Part shown: positions 6,447 to 10,331 of the stretch, one piece after another
How the letters are laid out: each line of letters opens with the position of its first letter
Numbering within the stretch: position 1 is the stretch's first letter
DNA from: Chloroflexi bacterium RBG_16_57_11
GTDB lineage: Bacteria > Chloroflexota > Anaerolineae > Anaerolineales > UBA4823
DNA length: 10,331 bases
Assembly: GCA_001795165.1 (NCBI GenBank)
Contig: MGNS01000093.1
Location: 45,906-56,236, forward strand
Direction: 5' to 3'
Translations under genes and position numbers: made by a program
The notes under the pieces: generated by a model
Told to the model about the DNA's origin: nothing
The model's database searches: none
What the model saw: the letters and a program-made list of their open reading frames with translations, nothing else

Positions 6447-7217
6447 TCAATCCTCTGCAAAAGGCTGGAAACCGACGGTGTACCCATGACCCGGGACTGT
6501 GCGGATGAAGTCGGGAGCGCGCGGGTCGTCCTCTATACGCTCGCGCAGAGTCTTGATATGCACTCGCACCAGGTCTGGGCTGCCTTTGCCAACTGGGAAA
6601 TCCCATACTTCATCCAGTAACCGCGCCGGGGAAAAAGTCTCGTCGGGGTGTGTCATCAGGTGATAGATCAGGTCATATTGCAGCGGGGTCAGGCGCACTT
6701 TTCCGCGACTGGGGGTATGCAGCTCGAACGTATGGGTATCCAGCACATAACCGCCGATCGACAGGCAGTGAGGCGAGCCGATTGGCGGCGGTTCGGCAGG
6801 GAGGCGTAGTTCACCCTGGTTGGCTTCAGTTCGGGAGCCAGACCTGGTTCGCCGCAAGATCGCCTGGACGCGCAGGATCAACTCATTGACGTTGAAAGGC
6901 TTGCAAAGATAATCGTCTGCGCCGGCATTAAATCCGGCGATCTTATCCTGCGCTTTCACCTTGGCCGTCAGGAAGAGGATCGGGATATGAGCCAGCGCCG
7001 GGTCGGCTCGCATCGCTCTACAGACCTGATAACCATCCATTTCGGGCATGATGATGTCCAGGATCACCAGATCGGGAGGTTTCTGGTGCGCCATGAACAG
7101 CCCTTTATCGCCACGACTGGCAAGGGTCACATGGAATTCATCACTGCGCAAGCTGCGCTCGATAGTGCGGGCTACAATGTAATCATCTTCGATCACCAGG
7201 ATATTTGCCGGCTCCAT
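6447..7217 (-). CDS. OmpR-family response regulator
   Basis: The 256-aa protein has an N-terminal receiver domain (about 5-120) and a C-terminal winged-helix DNA-binding domain (about 152-250), joined by a linker of about 30 residues. Receiver residues are complete: acidic pocket E10, D11, D12, phospho-acceptor D54, T84 and K106. The effector domain shows LTPLQYDLIYHLMTHPDE, the recognition-helix region DLVRVHIKTLRERIEDDP and the closing IRTVPGHGYTVGF wing, all typical of OmpR/PhoB regulators. When phosphorylated it should dimerise and bind direct repeats in target promoters. It lies between two histidine-kinase genes: 12 bp after the receiver-PAS-PAS kinase and 21 bp before the GAF-PAS kinase. 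Its own operon promoter is a natural candidate target. The ATG at 7217 is preceded by a consensus ribosome site. Confidence 0.95.
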   Translation of the reverse strand: MEPANILVIEDDYIVARTIERSLRSDEFHVTLASRGDKGLFMAHQKPPDLVILDIIMPEMDGYQVCRAMRADPALAHIPILFLTAKVKAQDKIAGFNAGADDYLCKPFNVNELILRVQAILRRTRSGSRTEANQGELRLPAEPPPIGSPHCLSIGGYVLDTHTFELHTPSRGKVRLTPLQYDLIYHLMTHPDETFSPARLLDEVWDFPVGKGSPDLVRVHIKTLRERIEDDPRAPDFIRTVPGHGYTVGFQPFAED

Positions 7218-7221
7218 GTAT

Positions 7222-7227
7222 CCTCCT
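7222..7227 (-). promoter_or_regulatory. Consensus ribosome binding site for the response regulator
   Basis: AGGAGG on the - strand ends four bases before the ATG at 7217. It is the only consensus Shine-Dalgarno in the window; the other - strand starts have weak or no sites. It lies immediately after the stop codon of the upstream kinase. This suggests the regulator is translated more strongly than either kinase from the shared message, as expected if the regulator must outnumber its kinases. Confidence 0.75.
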
Positions 7228-7229
7228 GA

Positions 7230-9104
7230 TCAACCTTCCGCAGGCAGAGAAACAAGGATGATTGTATCATGGCCTTCGGCGCTCTTTGCTTTAATCTGGC
7301 CACGATGCTGGCGGACGATCTCGCGACATATGCTCAGTTCCATTCCTGTGCCCCGCCCGCTGGTTGGCCCGATAAAATCGGGCTCGAAGATCGAAGCAAG
7401 ATATTCAGCCGGGATAGGCCGTCCATTGTCCCTGATTTCAACGATCACTTCTCCGGAGGCTCCGGCACGCGAAACGACCTGGATCGTTGGGGTGCTCTCA
7501 TTGCGGATTGGTACTGCCAATGCATCCCGCGCCAGGAGAAGTAAATTCACCCACAGGCTTTCCAATTGTTGAGCGTTGCCGCGAATGCGTGGCAGGTCAT
7601 CTCTGAGTTGTGCTTCAAGCCGGCCGCCGATGGATTCAATGCTGGCGTGCACCAGGGTCAGGGCGCTCTGGATGGTTTCGTTCACCGATAGCGAGCTGAG
7701 GGTTTCGGTTGCCGGCCGAGAGAACTCCATCAGCCGCTGCACCACATTCTGCAGTCGCCACCCGGCCTGTTCGATTGCTTCGGCTGACTCGCGCCCGGGC
7801 TGTTTGGCCGGGAGCTGGCGCAGCAAGATCTGCGCATCGGCGATGATGGTTGCCAGGGGGTTATAAATCTGGTGAGCAATGCCAGAGGCGATTTCGCCAA
7901 TGGTCGCCATACGCGCGGCGTGCACCAGTTGAGCCTGGGCAGCCAGAATCTGGTCCTCTAGCCGTTTGCGATCGGTGATGTCGCGCCCGACAGATTGAAA
8001 TTCGAAAATCCGCCCGCGGTCATCGAAAATCGCCCGGTCAGTGCGCTGCAACCAGCGCAGGCCCTGCTCTGGCAGGTTGACCTGGTGCTCCAGGGTCGCC
8101 ACAGGTTTTGCCGGACCGAACACGCTTAGATGTTGAATCAGTTTTGGGCGCTCGTTCTCTGGAATAAAGTAAAGGAAGTTCATACCGAGCAGCTCGTCCC
8201 GGGTCCGGCCGAAGTAACGGCAGTAAACCGCATTGACGAAAGTGAGCATGCCATTGGGCTTGAAACGGCAGATCAGCTCGGTCTGATAGTCATCCACAAT
8301 CGCCCGATAACGCGCTTCGCTCTCCCGTAAAGCCCGTTCAGCCTCGATGCTGCGGGTGATATCATGTGATACATCCATGTAGCCTAATGTGCGTTCGGGT
8401 TGGGTGTAATCGCGCAAGGTGGCGACGCGTGAGCTGACCCAGATGGTCTTGCCTTGCTGTCCCTGAAATTGTCGTACGATATGCAGACCGCCGGTGTCAC
8501 CCTCCTTCGGCACCGCAATCGGAGGGTTGAAGATCGATAAATAATAACTGGCAACGGGTTTGCCGAGGCGCTCTTCGGCCGAGCAGCCGAACAGCGCCTC
8601 GGCCGCTGGGTTCCAGTAGGTGATCCTCTCGGCCAGATCCCAGACCACAATGGCATCGCGCACATTGTTAAGCAGTGTCGCCTGGTAGCGGATCTGCTCC
8701 TGAGTTCGTTGGATCGAAAGCTTGAGCTGATTTGCTTGGACGGTTTTATGAATCAAGGCGGGCAGGGTGATGATGTAACCGCCACTCTTCAGTAGATAGT
8801 CGGCGGCGCCATGTTGGATCGCCTGCACGGCGACGCGCTCATTCCCCTGTCCAGTCACCATAACAACCGGGATGTGTTGACCTCGGCGAGCCAACTGGTC
8901 GAGCAATTCCAGGCCTGTGCCGTCTGGCAGGCGGTAATCGAGCAGGATAATGTCGTAAGGGTGCTCGCTCAGGTGCCGCCAAGTGCTTTGAAGATCGCCG
9001 GCATGGTCGACTTGCTGGTATCCGGCGATCCGCAAGAACTCGCTAACCATCTCGGCTTGAGCGAAGTCATCATCGACAATCAGGACGCGGTAAATGTTGG
9101 TCAT
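7230..9104 (-). CDS. Receiver-PAS-PAS histidine kinase-like protein (probable pseudokinase)
   Basis: The 624-aa soluble protein has a receiver domain (about 5-122; pocket D11-D13, phospho-acceptor D56, T84, K106), PAS 1 (about 138-252), PAS 2 (about 263-382), a HisKA-like domain and a HATPase-like domain (about 470-622). The His is kept (H411), but the usual HEINNPL reads HQIYNPL. The ATP-binding half is degenerate in every box: N-box NLLLLARDA has L524 where the Mg-binding Asn belongs; G1 reads DNGRPIP with P563 for Gly; the F-box reads FEPDF; G2 reads GTGMELS with E589 for the last Gly. The fold seems kept but ATP catalysis is doubtful. The receiver Asp and H411 could still accept phosphate from a partner such as the canonical kinase in the same operon. 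ATG 9104 is the first possible start, since an in-frame TGA lies 27 bases upstream; no clear ribosome site precedes it. It is the first gene of the operon. Confidence 0.9.
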   Translation of the reverse strand: MTNIYRVLIVDDDFAQAEMVSEFLRIAGYQQVDHAGDLQSTWRHLSEHPYDIILLDYRLPDGTGLELLDQLARRGQHIPVVMVTGQGNERVAVQAIQHGAADYLLKSGGYIITLPALIHKTVQANQLKLSIQRTQEQIRYQATLLNNVRDAIVVWDLAERITYWNPAAEALFGCSAEERLGKPVASYYLSIFNPPIAVPKEGDTGGLHIVRQFQGQQGKTIWVSSRVATLRDYTQPERTLGYMDVSHDITRSIEAERALRESEARYRAIVDDYQTELICRFKPNGMLTFVNAVYCRYFGRTRDELLGMNFLYFIPENERPKLIQHLSVFGPAKPVATLEHQVNLPEQGLRWLQRTDRAIFDDRGRIFEFQSVGRDITDRKRLEDQILAAQAQLVHAARMATIGEIASGIAHQIYNPLATIIADAQILLRQLPAKQPGRESAEAIEQAGWRLQNVVQRLMEFSRPATETLSSLSVNETIQSALTLVHASIESIGGRLEAQLRDDLPRIRGNAQQLESLWVNLLLLARDALAVPIRNESTPTIQVVSRAGASGEVIVEIRDNGRPIPAEYLASIFEPDFIGPTSGRGTGMELSICREIVRQHRGQIKAKSAEGHDTIILVSLPAEG

Positions 9105-9150
9105 TTTGTGGAAAGACGTCGATGGGCATCACCCCGGACCAAATCGTGTC

Positions 9151-9169
9151 ATATCCTCTGTGAGGATAT
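9151..9169. promoter_or_regulatory. Perfect 8-3-8 inverted repeat, likely operator
   Basis: ATATCCTC (9151-9158) and GAGGATAT (9162-9169) are perfect inverted copies separated by TGT. The dyad lies in the gap before the two-component operon, about 47 bp before its first ATG and directly downstream of the predicted transcription start. That is a typical place for a repressor or autoregulator site. A short RNA hairpin in the leader is the alternative; no T-run follows, so a terminator is unlikely. OmpR-type regulators usually bind direct repeats, so the binder may be another protein. Confidence 0.5.
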
Positions 9170-9177
9170 CCGTACGA

Positions 9178-9206
9178 ATAAGAAAAATCCATAAATAACA
9201 TGTAAA
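9178..9206 (-). promoter_or_regulatory. Putative sigma-70-type promoter of the two-component operon
   Basis: On the - strand, TTTACA (9206-9201, five of six -35 matches) is followed after exactly 17 bp by TCTTAT (9183-9178, four of six -10 matches). Transcription would start near 9171, giving a leader of about 65 bases that contains the 8-3-8 inverted repeat. The surrounding stretch (9174-9212) is clearly AT-rich against the GC-rich background. Confidence 0.4.
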
Positions 9207-9261
9207 GATTTTACGTGCTTCGTAAGCTGCGGGCAAATCCGGCTCGAAATCGTATCCATGG

Positions 9262-10331
9262 TCAGGGGCGAGGGGTCATGGTTGCCGCCCAGATTTCGAC
9301 CGAGTCGAGCTGGGCCCAGGCGCTGCAGGAGGGTGGCGCAATGTAAATGTAGCGATAAACTCCATCCACGTGGATCTGGATTCCATGACCATTATAGAGA
9401 TCGGCGGGCAGAATGACGAGATTGGATGTCTCGGGCGTCGGTGCCATTGGAAAATAAGTCGGCGGGATACTGCCGTTATTTGTGGTCTTGTCATCACCCC
9501 AGTAAAAGACGCGCCTGGGCCAGGGATCGCCCGAATCGCTCAGGTCGATCATCACCCAATTTAAACAAATGCCATTGGCACAACCAACCGGGTTTTGGTT
9601 GCGATACTCATAAAAGATCAAGGTGCCGATTTGTGTGGGAGCTCCTAAATCAATGATTACCGGAGAACTGCAGAAGATATTGCTGTAGCGAGAATCGGGC
9701 AACCCGAGGTTAATTCCATCCGGTAACGGCGTGCGGGTGGTCGTCGGAAACGGTGCCTTGGTGGAGGTAGGGGTATTTGTGTTGGTTGCGATTGTGGGGA
9801 GGCTGCGCGTCGAGGTTGCCGTGACAGTGGGCGATTTGGTAATAGTCGCTGAGGGTGTGTAGGTGAAAGTTGCCGTTGGGGTATTCGTGCTCGTCGAGGG
9901 TTGCGTGGCGGTGTTGGTTGGTGTCGGGGAGACAGGAGGAGTATCCGTTCGGGTGGGGCGAGGGGTATCGGGCCGCTGTGTCGGCACGGGTGCCGGGGCG
10001 GTTGCCGAAGGCGGTGCCAGGGTGGGGATGGCAGCCTGCCGGGTGTTGGTGGGTTGTAATGGCCTTCGTGTTGCTGCCGGCCGCACAGTTAGTGCCGTCG
10101 CAGTCGGTGAGGCTGTCGGTGAGGTCGTCGGTGTGGCGCTCGGCGTCAGGGTGGGTGTATTCGGTATACCCGTGCTGGACCAATACGCGCCGATGACCAC
10201 CATTTGAGTGGGCAGGGCCGGATTTTCCTCGATCAGCTCTTCAATAAGGGCCGGTTCCAGAGGCTTGAAGGAAAGGGGCGGCCACAGGCTGTAGTCCGCC
10301 TTGAGCCCGGAACGCAAATCTCCAGCTTCAA
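9262..10331 (-). CDS. Thr/Pro-rich stalk surface protein, C-terminal part (partial)
   Basis: The frame is open to the right edge, so the 5' end is outside the window; the TTG at 10317 is probably an internal Leu rather than a start. Numbered from that codon, 351 residues are visible. An unrecognised segment (1-48, with EPALIEELIEENPALPTQMVVIGAYW) is followed by about 150 residues dominated by Thr, Pro, Ser and Ala (51-199). A compact, aromatic-rich C-terminal domain (200-345) follows, with DLGAPTQIGTLIFYEYRN, NWVMIDLSDSGDPWPRRVFYWGDD and YRYIYIAPPS. Four cysteines (C216, C246, C251, C331) could form disulfides. Thr/Pro-rich linkers joined to such beta-rich domains are common in secreted or cell-surface proteins of Anaerolineae; export and surface display are inferred, because any signal peptide lies outside. 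The function is unknown. It reads toward the two-component operon with a 157-bp gap. Confidence 0.75.
   Translation of the reverse strand, partial: EAGDLRSGLKADYSLWPPLSFKPLEPALIEELIEENPALPTQMVVIGAYWSSTGIPNTPTLTPSATPTTSPTASPTATALTVRPAATRRPLQPTNTRQAAIPTLAPPSATAPAPVPTQRPDTPRPTRTDTPPVSPTPTNTATQPSTSTNTPTATFTYTPSATITKSPTVTATSTRSLPTIATNTNTPTSTKAPFPTTTRTPLPDGINLGLPDSRYSNIFCSSPVIIDLGAPTQIGTLIFYEYRNQNPVGCANGICLNWVMIDLSDSGDPWPRRVFYWGDDKTTNNGSIPPTYFPMAPTPETSNLVILPADLYNGHGIQIHVDGVYRYIYIAPPSCSAWAQLDSVEIWAATMTPRP
9721..10167 (-). repeat. Thr/Pro low-complexity coding repeat region
   Basis: This stretch codes for irregular TPT, TNT, SPT and TAT tripeptide-like repeats of the stalk (residues 51-199 of the visible protein). 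At DNA level the + strand is strikingly rich in GGTGT/GTCGG words. It creates long valine/glycine-rich open frames on the + strand (for example 9863-10207) that are shadows of the repeat. The repeats are degenerate with no fixed period, which suggests an old, drifting stalk rather than a recent expansion. Confidence 0.8.

Noticed and set aside
7230..9104. Frame or base-call error as the cause of the altered kinase boxes
   Set aside because: The changes are separate codon replacements spread over N, G1, F and G2 boxes in an unbroken frame with normal flanking residues; single errors would not produce this pattern.
9217..9227. GCTT-CGT-AAGC dyad as the terminator of the stalk-protein gene
   Set aside because: The stem is only four base pairs with no T-tract on the - strand; it may be chance.
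9721..10167. CRISPR array or intergenic tandem repeat
   Set aside because: There are no constant repeats with unique spacers; the repetition is amino-acid level Thr/Pro bias in an open frame.
9863..10207. Long + strand open frames rich in Val and Gly opposite the Thr/Pro stalk
   Set aside because: They are the reverse reading of the degenerate Thr/Pro repeat; the - strand frame continues into a structured domain and explains the composition.

Overview
The window looks like chromosomal DNA from a GC-rich bacterium, most likely Chloroflexota of the Anaerolineae type. This is inferred from gene content and style: a Thr/Pro-rich stalk protein with an extracellular C-terminal domain, a single-chain ADP-forming acyl-CoA synthetase, GAF/PAS histidine kinases, and a short palindromic element with TAGTGACGGCTTTAG-like arms. 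No rRNA, tRNA, CRISPR array, transposase or phage gene was seen, and no gene-free stretch exceeds about 160 bases.

Layout. The left part (1-1819) reads on the + strand: the 3' end of an isoleucyl-tRNA synthetase gene, an intergenic palindromic (REP/MITE-like) element, a phosphatidylcholine synthase-like CDP-alcohol phosphatidyltransferase, and a tandem Nudix protein whose second domain is cut off inside its Nudix box. Everything from 1787 to the right edge is on the - strand. The Nudix gene converges on, and overlaps by 33 bp, a solo B3/B4 (PheT-like tRNA-binding) domain gene. That gene lies 20 bp behind a 707-aa ADP-forming acetyl/acyl-CoA synthetase and is probably co-transcribed with it from a near-leaderless promoter at about 4650.

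The centre (4713-9104) is a three-gene two-component operon on the - strand. In transcription order it encodes a receiver-PAS-PAS-histidine-kinase-like protein, an OmpR-type response regulator, and a GAF-PAS histidine kinase. The operon ends in a strong intrinsic terminator (4659-4695). Upstream of it is a plausible sigma-70-type promoter (9178-9206), with a perfect 8-3-8 inverted repeat just past the predicted transcription start.

The most notable observation is that the first kinase has lost key catalytic residues in every ATP-binding box: the N-box Asn, the second G1 Gly, the F-box pattern and the last G2 Gly. It keeps its phospho-acceptor His and its receiver Asp. The last kinase of the operon is fully canonical. 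This suggests a pseudokinase with a receiver acting as a signalling adaptor or phosphate sink beside an active kinase and its regulator. The right edge holds the 3' part of a secreted, Thr/Pro-rich surface protein gene.
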